The notes beneath the pieces were generated by a model, which saw nothing but the letters and a program-made list of their open reading frames with translations, searched no databases and was not told where the DNA came from. Shown here in pieces: positions 11,221-23,850 of a stretch of 64,000 nucleotides of DNA. Origin of the DNA: Cylicocyclus nassatus (taxonomy: Eukaryota > Nematoda > Chromadorea > Rhabditida > Strongylidae); assembly GCA_958299035.1 (NCBI GenBank), contig CATQJL010000001.1, forward strand, positions 77,955,594 to 78,019,593, read 5' to 3'. Both the position numbers and the translations under genes were made by a program. The stretch's first letter is position 1. The number at the start of each line of letters is the position of its first letter.

Positions 11221-12951
11221 AAGACTGTAAATCTTCTGAAAGCGGAAAAAACATTGTTTTGAAGGCACCTTCCTTGCTGACGTTTGTATATATCTACAGA
11301 TGTTTTGATTTTTCCTTCTCCTGAAAGTTCGTGAATACGTATAAGTCTTCCTGCTCCTCTCCGATACACAAAGTATTTTAGTTTGGATAGCTTCTATGCT
11401 ATTTCTGAAAACCACACTCTTTCTTCTTGCTTCATCGTTGACAACCCCTGATACTTGCTATCGGCACACTTAAAACCATGTTTCACTTATGTTACAATTT
11501 CTCTTGTTCAAACTACCCATAATCTTACGATAGTCGGCACTCGTCATATTGCCCCTAATATCTTCATAGAATCATAGAGCATAAAACAAAATCCTGGGAG
11601 AAGGATCTAAGCTGAATCAGCTTGATTTGCTTCACATATTAGTATGAAGCAAGAGCAAAGAGTTGAACAGTCCTCGTACTGTTTCGAACGTTAAGCCTGC
11701 AAAAATCTCAAGTGAATACTAGTCTATCGTTCAAAAAATGTTCATAGAGCCGTCCTTGGACATGAACGGAGAAATGGCAGCCACATTCAAATGACACAGT
11801 CCTTGATCGTAGAGTACGCAAGAAGGTTAACAGCTGTGGTGGTTTTATCAGGCATAACTTTACCTCACGACTGATTTTTTTCATGAATTTGGTGAAGGAG
11901 ATCACCGTGGTTGGTCTTGGCTTAGGGGTGAAAGTTGGGTGAGCAAATTCTCACACTATTGCACCTATGCATGAGTTGCTTTAGCGCGCGAGGTCACGGC
12001 GAGATAACAATCACTTGAATATGAGGTTGCAACCAATTGCAGTACTAGTCATGGTTATGCTAGATTTCAGTTCCATGCCAATTTGACTTAGCTTGTTTCT
12101 AGACCTTATTGCCCTCCATTCCGCCCAACTTTTCTAAGCTATCTCTTTTCCTAAATTTATTCCTTGGAAACTATGAGGGGCACCAAGGAAGCTGTATACG
12201 GTATAGATCTTAGCCACGCAACCGGATACTATCTAAAACAGATAAAAGAAAGCTGTAAAATTCTGTAACTTTTTGGCAATCATATTTTGACTTGTTAACT
12301 TCTCATTTGTCTAATTGTGGTACACACTCATCACTACCCATGGAATTGTCTTTTGCACAGTACTACCCGAGCAACCGCCGAAGTAAAAAACAAGAGTGAA
12401 TGGCAGTAAGAAGCATGACCAGGAAAGTTGCCATACTTTCCCTTCGAACTGACGAGGGAGGGACGTAACGCTTACTAAAACGAGATTTTTTTTATTTTCC
12501 ATAAAAAATGCTCGCTTGCTGAGCAGGACAGAGTAGTGTTAGACTAAAGCAACTACAGAATTTGCATCCACATCCATGTTATCTAGCGAGCAATAAGGTT
12601 TCCGCTTTCACTGGGCCACTTACGCGAACACTGGTAGTTAAGAGGTAAATCCAACAATGCAACTTATCTTGATTGTCTTCAAAATCTCAGAAGGCAAGCA
12701 TTTTAGCCAGTAATATTACCATTTCCCACTTTTTAACAAAGTTTTCTTTTCTGTCATTAATTACTAAGGTTGAGAACAGTATGGCTTATTTTTGAAATCG
12801 TGACGATGAGTACTGCGGTCTTTGCGCACCACAGGACATAAAACATCGATACAAACAGGCATCACCACAAAACACAGCTCAGTCACCTTCCAGTGTTTGA
12901 CTACTTATCATATGTAAACAGGAAAACCATTTGAGTGGAGATAAAAACTAA
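11221..12951. other. Spacer without recognisable genes
   Basis: No ORF above about 70 aa, no domain and no structured repeat end was recognised. Confidence 0.5.
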
Positions 12952-13416
12952 CAAGGGAGGTCACTTAACTTAGGTCGGGCTTTTGAAATGAGACACATAT
13001 GAATGGAATCAGCTTGAAACGCTGAATTCAAATCTGCTTTCCTTAACTGCGATGCGTTCCTCTGAAGCGAGTTATGAGCTTTTCCCTGAGCAAATTTTGC
13101 GTGTTGACCGACTTAGGCATGCTACGGTATCATCATCTAAGTAGTGGTTCAAATGCATATTATACCCTATCAGAGCCAAATGACTCAATTTTGATGTTGC
13201 TTTGATTTTCCACCACTTTTTGGGCAGGTTTTCATCTAAAGACCTTCTTTCCATATTCAGTTGCATGTCAACGGCACATACTAAAAAAGCTCATAACTCG
13301 CTTCAGAGAAACGCTTCGCAGCTAGGGATCGCATATTTGGAATCAGCGTTCCGAGCTGATTCTAAGTATATGTGTGTCATTTCAAAAGCCCGACCTAAGT
13401 TAAGTGACTTCCCTTG
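12952..13416. mobile_element. PIF/Harbinger-like MITE (copy 1)
   Basis: The ends CAAGGGAGGTCACTTAACTT and complement are flanked by a 3-bp duplication TAA (12,949-12,951 and 13,417-13,419). A TWA duplication is characteristic of PIF/Harbinger integration. It is 465 bp and non-coding. A second copy at 36,258-38,081 has a TTA duplication and a large internal insertion. Confidence 0.8.
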
Positions 13417-13519
13417 TAAGAAATGGAGTGCGTGCGCGACGCAGGCGGTCACGCCATCGTCACGTTTTTTCGAATGACATATACATTAGTAGGCTGCATT
13501 GATGCCTTTTCTCATTTAA

Positions 13520-13938
13520 GAAGGGAAGGATACTTGACTCAGCGACTTGGGTATGCGGTGTATACCGCGTATACCGTGTGTACCGTACTATACTGTGCGA
13601 CGGTAATCTCTAAACACTCCATATCTGCTGTGACGTCATTCTGGAAGAGTTATGAAGGATTTTGCAAAAAGTGCAAAACTGACTGCATCCGAAGAGAATT
13701 AAACCCACGACATCCAACTCAGTAGTCCAAGCCACTATCCACTACACCAATCTAGCACGGCAGTGATGAGGCAAGTCTTGTGCTTGAATGCGCCTGCAGC
13801 AACAACAATTCTTTATAGCTCTTCCAGAATGACGTCATAGAAGGGACGGAGTGCGGTCTAGAGATCACCGTCTGAGGACGGTATACGCGGTATAAACCGC
13901 TTATCCAATCGTCACTGCGATCGAGTATCCTTCCCTTG
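13520..13938. mobile_element. Harbinger-like foldback MITE with tRNA-like core
   Basis: The ends GAAGGGAAGGATACTTGAC and the complement of CAAGGGAAGGATACTCGAT are flanked by TAA (13,517-13,519 and 13,939-13,941). The inverted halves (about 13,520-13,660 and 13,800-13,938) share GTGACGTCATTCTGGAAGAG and an alternating GTATACCGC tract with cruciform or Z-DNA potential. The loop holds a tRNA-like unit on the minus strand. Confidence 0.8.
13685..13765 (-). ncRNA. tRNA-derived (SINE-like) unit
   Basis: On the minus strand an A-box-like TGGTGTAGTGG (13,739-13,749) and a B-box-like GGGTTTAATTC (13,696-13,706) have tRNA spacing. A cloverleaf with a clean anticodon stem is not convincing, so I call it a tRNA pseudogene or SINE head. 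Its sequence parallels the unit at 51,692-51,757: both contain TAGTGGnTAGTG and TGAGTTG in the same order. Confidence 0.55.
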
Positions 13939-14297
13939 TAAGACACTTTTAAAGATTCCTTTTTGAAATGAGATGACCTGAGAGCAACAGCTATACTTTG
14001 ACGAACAGCGAATCGGGAACATTTTCAGGCATTTACTAAGACAGAAATGGCCTTTGAGTAGCTCGAGCATAAAACTTGAAATAAAAGGCAGCGTGCTACA
14101 ACTATTGCTTTTCTTGTGGATCTAACTTGACAAGTTGAATGTTGCACAATGGGCTTAGAATTTAACATCGAATGCATGATCGCTTATTCACATATTGTTA
14201 AGTTTTCTGATATTAAGCTAGGGCGATGGCTTGTGCGATTAGTTAAAGGTGAGTACGATTGCGTTGATAGTGTTCTGATTGTTCGTTTGTCACTTGA

Positions 14298-14701
14298 AGG
14301 CAGTGTCCTGGCAGATTCGCGCCCTGGTAGATTTTGCTATAGTGGGTTCTTGATCATCCCACTGACCTCCAAACGCAGTCTGACTGGTTGATGTTCCCCT
14401 TGTGACGAAAAAATAGCCCTTAAACCGGCGCCCGCTTGGACGACTTTATTTTGGGACCCCACGTCCGCTCTCCCGCATTGTGCATGCTATCCGAAGCAAA
14501 AGTTACAGACACCAGGGTCTTCGTGCAAGGGCCTCCCAACTTTCCATTAAAGTTCTTGTCCGAGCTGCCTTTTGGAAATTGAGTAAACCCCCCGAAAAAG
14601 GTCTTTTCACTCGTTTTAAAGCTCAGATTCGGGGTCTACGGGTCGAAAAGGCCCAAAATATGCAAAAAAATGGGAATGCAAAATCTGCTGGGACACTGCC
14701 T
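14298..14701. mobile_element. TTAA-type MITE at inner edge of right arm
   Basis: The ends AGGCAGTGTCCTGGCAGAT and complement are bounded by TTGA on the left (a mutated TTAA) and TTAA on the right (14,702-14,705). A TTAA duplication is the hallmark of piggyBac-type integration. Relatives in the window are 44,354-44,709, 55,281-55,686 and a decayed copy at about 23,851-24,180. In the left arm only the outer ~55 bp of this element remains (8,248-8,302), so the palindrome's inner breakpoint falls inside it. Confidence 0.75.
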
Positions 14702-15323
14702 TTAAGCTGAAACATTTTTCTTTTTATGGATATTAAAGCAGGAGCAAGAGCTTGCCAGAAACATTGTCGCCTAGATGATTCCGATTACTTTTCATCCCAG
14801 TATTTTCAAGACTTCGATATCTCAAGGATTGAAATTCTTACACGTATGAAGTTTTATTTGAATATTCTGCCCATTGGAGTTTGATGTAATCATAAAACCA
14901 ATTTGAAATCCGTGCTCCTACATAATAGAACAGTGAAGTAATCACCATCTTTAGATGTCTGATAAAATATGACACGACTGTGAATTGCACACTATAAAAT
15001 TAATTCAGTAGAGTACAGTATCAGGTCCGATGCAAGTGAAAGAAAGCGTTAGTCAGTTTTGCGAAGCAGCCAAATGTCATTTTAATTTTGGTAATGTGAC
15101 TGCTATTGTTCCGGACTCGCTGACTCTGGAAATTTCATAAAGAATGAGTATATTTATGGCTGTTGTTCTCAGGTCATCTAATGTCAACAGTTGAATAGAA
15201 TATTTGAATGTGCCTTTGATGGACAGGAATGGCATCACAGATTGTCAAATTAGTGCGAAACCAATAAGTCTCAAAAAGAAGAGTTTGTCACGAGAATAAA
15301 TGATAAGCATATTGAGTGAAATA

Positions 15324-16151
15324 TTAGGTTGTCCCATAAGTCTTTTCATGTTTGAGTTTTCGCTATAATAAGTCACACACTTGTTATACACCATTCGATA
15401 GAGCAAAGCAGGCTCTTTACGATGGCTTTTATGCTTTCTCACAAGCTTTGGTCCATCTCGAAATTTAAATCAAATCTAAAAAGTTTCGGATGGCCAGAAA
15501 ATCGAAAAAGTTTTATGTATTCGTTCATCAGACATTCATGCGTGCTGTTGCTGTATTTTTTTATCAGCTAAAAATCAGAAACCTAAAATTTTCATGTTTT
15601 CAACAAAGTGATGCTGTGCTGTTCTTACACTATCAGATGATACTACAAGCCCTTAGAAGTACAAATGTAAATCTTTAGCTCTCTATAAGCTCTGGTTTCT
15701 GATAAATGTTGACATGAGCGTGAATAACCTGAGTGAGGAAAGCTAAATTTGATATTTCTCGTGAACCAGAGCATATACAGAGCCAAAGATCTACGGTAGT
15801 ACTTCTAGGGGCTTCTAGTATACAAATGTTAGTATAAGAACAGCACAGCACCACTCTGGTAAAAACATATAAATTTTCTACTTTGTGGAATGTACATGCG
15901 TGAGCGAGTTAGAGGTCTGTAGGATTTTTTTGAACGAAGATATAAAAAATTTCGGTTTTTTGGTCATCCGAAACTTTTTAGATTTTGATTTAAAACTCGA
16001 GATAGACCAAAGCTTGTGAAAAAGCGTAAACACCATCTTATAGAGCTTGCTTTTCTCTGTCGAATGGTATCCTGACGTCTATTTAGAATGAGAAGTGTGT
16101 GACTTATTACAGCGAAAACACAAAAACGAAAAAACTTATGGGGTAACCTAA
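15324..16151. mobile_element. Foldback mariner MITE present in right arm only
   Basis: The ends TTAGGTTGTCCCATAAGTC and complement are flanked by TA at 15,322-15,323 and 16,152-16,153. The two halves form an inverted repeat of about 400 bp. The left arm at 7,621-7,640 carries the uninterrupted target with a single TA, so this copy inserted after the arms separated. Confidence 0.9.
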
Positions 16152-18266
16152 TATTTACCTTTTTGAACTTGAAACAATTGAATTGGAGGAACATTTTGCT
16201 CAGCAAAGGTTATTGTAGACGCAGATTTTGTAACTGCTTCGATCCAACATTACGAGAATGTCACTTGAACATTAGCTTTTCTGCTATCGCCAATTCAAAG
16301 AGTCAGGATAATCTACGTTTCTAGGCATGCTCCCTCTCATCCTTGTCGGTTTCAATGCTGATTGCACATAATACATGTATTAGGAAATTCCTTTTGAAGG
16401 AGAGCCGAATGCACATTGTCATTCAAAAAATAAAGATCCTCGCAAAAATTGATGCGCATCCTTCAAACGAAGAGCACATACTACTTTGTTTTTATGTAAA
16501 TGCGCAGTATTTCTTTTACAAATCTTTCTACAGCCTGCATTTTGCATAACTGTGTCAGTCACAGGATGAATTTCATCACTTTAAGATTACACAGGGCAAC
16601 AACACTACGTTGTGTAAGAATCTCTCGAGATAACTTTCCTGTATCTTGCTCTAGTAAACTTTCATAACGAGTGCAGGAAATACACGTTTTTGCAATATTT
16701 TATTCAGTAGCAGAGAAGAGCAAATGACTACAAAAAATGGATTACCCAATGTGCTAACCTCGTAAACAGTGTGCAGAATAGCTGATACATGAAACAAGAT
16801 TGTATGATTTTTTTGTCCAGGAGAAAATAGTTCTTGTGGGAGTGCGGGGGGGGGGGGAACCCCTATCTACCACTGCCATTACAGCTGCACTTTTGCATCA
16901 TTGTGTCATCAACGAGATAGATTTCATTATCTAAATGTTACAACGCGACACTTCGAACGTGTTTCCACGGGCAGAAAGTTTTTCGGATTCTGGTCCAATA
17001 GCTTTTGCAGCACAATGCAGAAACTACATAAGCAAAGCGCCCTTTACTGTGGAACCCGAGCAACGGAAGCGAAAATAACTTCTAAGATATCTATCCACTG
17101 TTACGCTCAAAATACAAGAATCATCGAGTTCTAAACAACTTGCATTCGGTGCGATCTTTTCCTTTTATGGGTTTCGTGTCTAAACAAGACCTTTCGAATA
17201 AATCAACCAAATGCCAGCTTAATCTATTCATAATTATCTGCTCAGAATTCAATACTCAGAAGGATTTGACTTTTAGAAAATAATGCTTAAAATGATAAAG
17301 GAATATATCATGACTTTCTTTGAGTTCATCCCGTCCTTCTTCTGGAGATTTACAAAATCATTTTTTAAAAAATAGCTCACTTCATTCTTTATAAAGAACT
17401 TTTTTGTGACAGAACAATGAAAGCTTCCAGAATTTTGGCGGTTTGAGGATTCGTAATATCAATCGCCATATTTGATGGAGCCATAAGCACATTAGCCATA
17501 GTCATAGAGGAAAGCGGTAAAGCGCATTTTGATCTGCTAGTCATCAAAACAAATCAAATGGTAAGGACGGTGGGAAGCGAATTCAAGACGAGTCTGAATT
17601 GAAAGAAGGATTTCGCTACTTCAGAGGTCAAGCAGATGGGCTGGCTCCAAACCGGGGTGGAACCTTCACCGCTCCTTTATGGGCCAGCTTGTTCGTTAAA
17701 AAGCTGTGTATAGCTGTAAAGCTTTCACGGAAATTTAGAAGTTCCCTTATTCCATACACAGGTTGCATATCGTTGAAAGCTTTATAGAACGTTAATCTTT
17801 CGCAGCCTTTACCTGCTGAACACATTGTGGGTAAATTCGAAGCGTTTTATTGCGAGAAGATATCACATGCCATTTTTAGACAATTTAACGTTGCTTCACC
17901 TTCAAACTAAATTTTACTACACGAACGCTTTGACACAGCAATGAGCCAAAAACAAACACCTACATGACCAAATTTGATGCGTTCATGCATTTTTTTGCGA
18001 AGTGTTCTCAACGTCGCAGTTTGCCATAAGTCCTTCTTCAAAGTTTGCACATGTTTATCAAAGTTTGAATGCTTTAACATTTTTTTGATTTGTAAGTAGT
18101 AGGGAATGCCTTCGTATTACACAAACGAATTAGCAAATTAAAACAGACATACTTGAACAAACCAATGGCATTCGATCTCCTTCTCCTGATTTTATTTTTG
18201 AATAGACGAATATCAGCATATTTTGAATTTGATTAGTTGAATTATGTCGCTCATTAAGTTCTTAGC

Positions 18267-18747
18267 GTTTTTATCAACCAAAACATCATTTCTAGTGGAA
18301 ATCAGTCAACAAAATATATTCCTCTTTGTAGCAAAGACCTTTGCAACATTTCTGTCAGCCTTCAATCTCAATTAAACGGCAGCGCGCCGGGTCCCGAGAA
18401 AGGCATTTAACCAGCGCTCAAATTAATCATTGAAATCGAGGCATGCACCGTTCATAAGATTGGAACAAATGATAATCTGATAGAGCAGGATTTGGGAGTA
18501 TATTTGAGTGTCTTCCGGTCAGATCTTGCAGAACAGCTTTGACAACGTTTGCCGTATGGGGTTACGTTTTGTCGCGCAGAAAACTCAATATATCTGCCTA
18601 TAAGTCTTTTTCTATGGTATGGCCTTGTTTAGACGGTGAATTTGCATTGCATACGCTACGGTTAACAGTCTCCTTCTTGCCCAGCAATTTTCAGCGTAGG
18701 ACCTCCTGCCCATCTTTCAAAAAGTCTTGTTCAAGGACACACTGCTT
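18267..18747 (-). pseudogene. Mariner transposase remnant (right arm)
   Basis: Reverse-complement copy of the 5,080-5,560 remnant with the same lesions and only isolated substitutions. The decay therefore preceded formation of the palindrome. Confidence 0.75.
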
Positions 18748-18994
18748 AACTCTGATCTTTCAAGGCAACCTAATCTCTTTTTGTCCAAGAACATACGAGC
18801 GAACGCCCTTTCTTCGAGCGAACGCCAGCCATTTTCCATAATGGCTAATAAAATGTGCAGCTTTACATGGATAACAGTTAGTATGATTAAGAGTGATCAG
18901 CCTTTCCAATGTATACACATCTTGCCGCAAATTAAACGCTTCGCAAAGACCTGAGAAAAAGGAATACGCTACGGACTCAAGGAATGGCGTAGTA

Positions 18995-19518
18995 TTAGGT
19001 TGGCACAAAAGTTTTGCGACTAATTTTGTAGCTTTTATCTTTTTGACTGTGACATATTCATTTTTGGGCACAATGTAGATTAGGTTGTAGACTGCAAATA
19101 TGCGCAAACAGTTCGATTTCTGATAGCGAAGTGGAGAAAACTTGCGACTTTTTCCAAAGCCGGTCAAATTCAAAATTTCAAGGGTCGAAAAACCAAAAAC
19201 AAAGCCGTTCGCATTCTGAATGAAGCGCATCAAGTCGAAGCTGTACCGGTATTGTTGGTGAAGGAATCTCTAATGGTCTCTGCACTTGATGCGTTTGATT
19301 CAGAGTGAGAACGGCTTTATTTTCGATTTTTCGATCCTTAAATTTTTGCATCTGACCAGCTTTCGAAAATACGTATATGTTCTCCACTTCGCTGCCAAAA
19401 ATCGGACAGTTTGCACAAGTTTGTAGCCTACTACCTAATCTACATTATGCCCAAAATCGAATGTGTCACAGTCGAAAAGAAAAAGTTATAAAATTGGTTC
19501 CTTATGTGCCAACCCTAA
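18995..19518. mobile_element. Mariner MITE, TTAGGTTGGCACAAAAG ends (right arm)
   Basis: Mirror copy of 4,309-4,832. Confidence 0.7.
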
Positions 19519-19654
19519 CTTACTCAAGCACGTACTTTCCGCATAAGACGTTTATATGTACCATTGCTGTAAGGTTTCCTTAACTAGAATGAAAAACGAA
19601 AATTTTCAGGCTTTCTCCAATTGACGCTTCGCTGCTCCCACATAATTAGTTGTA

Positions 19655-20596
19655 TTAGGTTGTCCGGAAATTAATGCAGGTTTTGATTTCCAACCGCCAT
19701 AAATCATACATTTCTCATTTTTGAATAGGTTGCAAGGTACTGTTCTATAGAGCAAAGCAATCCATACAAATCGTATCTTGCTTTAGCAACAGCTGTGAAC
19801 CACCACGAGTTTCGAGCTAAAAACCAGAAGATTTAACTGCCTAAAAATTGAGAAAATTCGTAACTCAGTTCATGAAAATCTTGCAAAAATTCTAACCTGC
19901 TCACGTAAACACAATCCACGTAATGCATCTATATACGCCGTTGCCATATTTTTTTCTGTTAAAATCAAGAAGACGGAAATTTTTGTGCATTTGTCAAAGT
20001 GGTGCTGTGCCGTTCCCACATAAGTAGTTGTATACTACAAACCTTTAGAAGTACAAACGTAAATTTCCAGCTCTCTACAAGCTTTAATTCTCGAGAAATA
20101 TCGAATACAGTTTTCCTTAGTCATGTGGTCCAAGCTAAAATTCAAATTTCTCGAGAACTAAAGCTTGTAGAGAGTTGGAAATTTACGTTTGTATTTATAA
20201 AGGTTTGTAGTATACAACTACTTTTGTGAAAACGGCACAGCACCACTTTAGCAAATCCACGAAAATTTCCGTTTTCTTGATTTTTGACAGAGGAAAAATA
20301 TGGCAACGGCGTAAATAGATGTTTTATGTGGATAGTGTTTACGTGAGCAAGTTAGAATTTTTGTAGGATTTCTATGAATTGAGTTACGATTTTTCTCAAT
20401 TTTTCAGGCAGTTGAATCTTTTTAGTTTTTGGCTCGAAACTCGTGGTGGATCACAGCTGTTCCTAAAGCAAGATAGCCATCTTGTAGAGCTTGCTTTGCC
20501 CTATAGAACAGTACCTTGCAACCTATTCAAAAATGAGAAATGTATGATTTATGGCGGTTGGAAATCAAAACCTGCATTAATTTCCGGACAACCTAA
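19655..20596. mobile_element. Foldback mariner MITE, TTAGGTTGTCCGGAAATT ends (right arm)
   Basis: Mirror copy of 3,231-4,172. Confidence 0.85.
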
Positions 20597-20600
20597 TATA

Positions 20601-21324
20601 TTAGGTTGGTCCGAAAGTTCTGTCCCACCATTTTCAAAAAATCGTAACTTCTTTCTAACACCATGTTTTTGCAAGTGTAAAACCACTTTGAAAACAGCGA
20701 CTCATGCACTTTCTAAAGCTACCTTGGCTGCTCTTTACTAAGCTCTAAAAGCAGAGATAAAATTGGGAAAACGAAATCACTTCGAGTTCGGAATTTTTAA
20801 GCAAGCCCGTTAAAAAATCTAGAACTGTGCCATAAAATCCAAAACAGCCAGTATCCTAGGTTTTTTGATTCCCTCTTTCCAGCTGAGCAAGATTCGCGCT
20901 GATCGAGCCCTTTTGAAAGAATTTATGATTTTCAAGAAAAAATGCCAAAAATCAATTTTCTTAAGAAACTGATTTTTTGGCATTTTTTCTTGAAAATCAT
21001 AACTTTTTTCAAAAGGGCTCGATCAGCGCGAATCTTGCTCAGCTGAAAAGAGGGGATCAAAAAACCTGGGATACTGCCTGTTTTGGATTTTATGGCACGT
21101 TTTTGGATTTTTCAACGGGCTTGCTTAAAAATTGCGAAATTGAAGTGATTTCGTTTTCCCAATTTTATCTCTGCTTTCAGAGCTTAGTAGAGAGCAGCCA
21201 AGGTAGTTTCAGAAAGTGCAAGAGTTGCTGTTTTCAAAGTGGTTTTACACTTGCAAAAACATGGTGTTAGAAAGAAGTTACGATTTTTTGAAAATGGTGG
21301 GACAGAACTTTCGGACCAACCTAA
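20601..21324. mobile_element. Foldback mariner MITE, TTAGGTTGGTCCGAAAG ends (right arm)
   Basis: Mirror copy of 2,503-3,226. Confidence 0.85.
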
Positions 21325-22154
21325 TACTACAAGCCTGTAGAAAGTCAAATGTGAATTTTCAGATTTTACAAGCCTTCGTTCTTGAGAAGTGTCGAAAAAC
21401 ACGTTTCGGAGCGGTGCTGCACATGGTGCAGCACGCACATTTCAAGGATCTTTTCAATGTTTGCAGGAGGTTTTCTTCTTGTCCAAGGTAATCAAATCAA
21501 AGGCCTAAGCTCCACCTTTTCACGTGACTTTGTAGAGCTGTGCCGACGGTATTTGTTTAGAGGATATGAGGGCAAATCGAACAGCAGTTGCAATAAAGTG
21601 CGGCAACGCGAACGACGCGTGCGACGTCGCAACTTTTCTTTGCTCCTATCTCAAAGAGAAAAATTGTGGTTTCAGTAATGATGTGTACTGTGTACAACAT
21701 AGATACTTTTGGATGCAATTAGAAACTGAGTTCTTATTCCTATTTTTTAGGAAAACACAGAAGTCCTTCTCAGGCGACAAAATTCAAACACTTCGAATTA
21801 ACTCAGAACTTTGGGTATTGTTATCTGACATGCTGATTACAGATGTACCACACACTCTACGAATCAAGACCCCTTTGTTGGTCAACGGCTGAAAGGACCC
21901 TCTTCTTCGTCGCGCACGACTTCGCGGTCCGAAACGTGTTGAAGCTACCCTTGATCGGGCCTCCCGCATTAAAATTCATAATTCTCGAGAATTAAAGCCT
22001 GTAAAAATCTAAAAATTTGCGTTCAAACTTCTAGGGACTTGTAGCATAGAGTTTGGGAACCGCACAGCATCAATTTGTCAAGAGCATGAAAATTTTTCTT
22101 TTCTCAAAATTCAGGCAAGGAAAAATTACAGCAATATACAAAAAATCTAATATA

Positions 22155-22828
22155 CAGGGTGTCCCAAAAAGATGTGCACACTGTTTGATTGTTAATAACT
22201 TTCTTGCTTCTCGTCTTTTGCCGAGCTTGAGGTTCCATTCTTTAGAGCGAGGTTCAACTTAGATTAACAGGTATGGAGCGACTTATCAGCAGCTCTTCAT
22301 TACTGTAGGATTACGGTAGGACTTTCGAGGATAGGCCTATTTAAAGCGGTATTTTGCCTCAGAAAGAAAGCTAAACAAGTTGGAAATTCTTAAACGAATT
22401 AATCGAACTTGCTGATTCCAAATATGAAATTTGCACTTCAGTACGCAGTTTCCTTCACGAGTTATTTCAGATTTAGGGTAACAACTGATTTTCCACTGTT
22501 TGTCAGAAATGTGAATACGCCATCAAGAAAGCTCGAAAAACTGGTGGAAAATTATGTAGTGAAATCTGCACGCCCGAAAACCTTGCTACACAGATTTCTG
22601 GATTTTTTTGAAATGATTCCATCGAAAGGCCTATTCCACAGTGGCGCTGTATGCTGAAAGTTCATACCGTGATCCTACAGTAAAGAAGAGTGATTGGTGA
22701 TTCGCTTCATACTGTAAATCTAAGTTTATCCTCGCTTTACAGAATGGTATTTCCAACTCGGCAAAAGACATGAAAGCAAAAGAGTTATCAACGATCAAAC
22801 AGTGTGCACATCTTTTTGGGACACTCTG
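22155..22828. mobile_element. TA-flanked MITE with CAGRGTGTCCCAAAAAG ends (right arm)
   Basis: Mirror image of the 999-1,672 element. It was present before the palindrome formed, since both arms carry it at the equivalent place. Confidence 0.8.
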
Positions 22829-23850
22829 TATATAGTAATAAAATACACACATTAAAAATACAGAAAAATAATATGGTATATACAAAAGTCTCATGCGGAA
22901 TGCGCATGCGTGAGCAAATTAGGATTTTGTAGAATTGGTTTGGACCGAGGTACGATTTTATTCACGATTTTTCGGGCACTTGAATCCGTTTGGTTTCTGG
23001 CCTCAAACTCGCGGTGTGTTGAAGGTGGAAAAGCAAGAAGCCTTCTTGTAGAGCTTGTTTTGGTCCGTGAAATGGTGATTGGAAGTATGTTTGAAAATGA
23101 GAAGATTATGACTTATTGCGGGTCAAAGTCAAAACGTACGGAACTTATGGGACAATTTGATAGAACCCCATCCCGTCTGTCCGAATAGTCGAATAAGTGT
23201 GCCTAAACGGCTACCACAGTGCACCTATTTTTTCTTCAATAACTATAACTAACACAAAAGCTCAAGCAATGATGGATAACGAGACAAGGCGTCTCTGCAG
23301 CTTAGACATTCCTCAGTACGATTAAATCACTTACTATTAGCAATCAAACGGTAAAATTTGAATTTCATTATTCTTTCAGTACCGTAGGTACTGTTTTTGA
23401 CATTTGAGAGGCGCAGGTTGTGGCACGCCAGTAAACTCATGTTAAGCAGGACTATATGGATTAATGCTCTTACAACACGGTTTCGTCTCCTGTTTTTGGA
23501 TTTTTCTCCACTTTCAGTTCAGTTTCCTTTTTCTTCTTATAAGCAAATAAAGGTAGAATTTCTGAAAATTTTTATGTTTCGACTGCAGAGACTGCTTTGT
23601 ATATGTATCTTTAGAAGTTGATGATCCTCTTGGCAACTGAACATATTTGAGGACATTTGTTATATTGCAGTCTGCTAATTGAGTTTGCTCATGTGTATAC
23701 TCTTCTCGGATGACAACACAATAAATTTGAGATACCGCACATTCGAAACAGGATAAGCTTTATGTTTTGTTGCTAAAGTGCTATTGGAAGCAATCGGCAA
23801 GATCTTACTAGGAATGGTTGGAGCGGAATAATGCATGTTGCATTAAGACG

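Larger units (their letters stand above)
14645..23826. repeat. Right arm of giant palindrome
   Basis: This is the reverse complement of positions 1-8,302. It is longer than the left arm because it carries an extra 828-bp mariner-type MITE (15,324-16,151) and about 80 extra bases near 17,405-17,495 that the left arm lacks. The outer 5.3 kb is nearly identical to the left arm. The innermost ~150 bp compared by eye (14,760-14,930 against 8,040-8,230) differs at roughly one base in twelve. Sequence right of 23,826 has no visible partner because the left arm is cut by the window. Confidence 0.95.
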
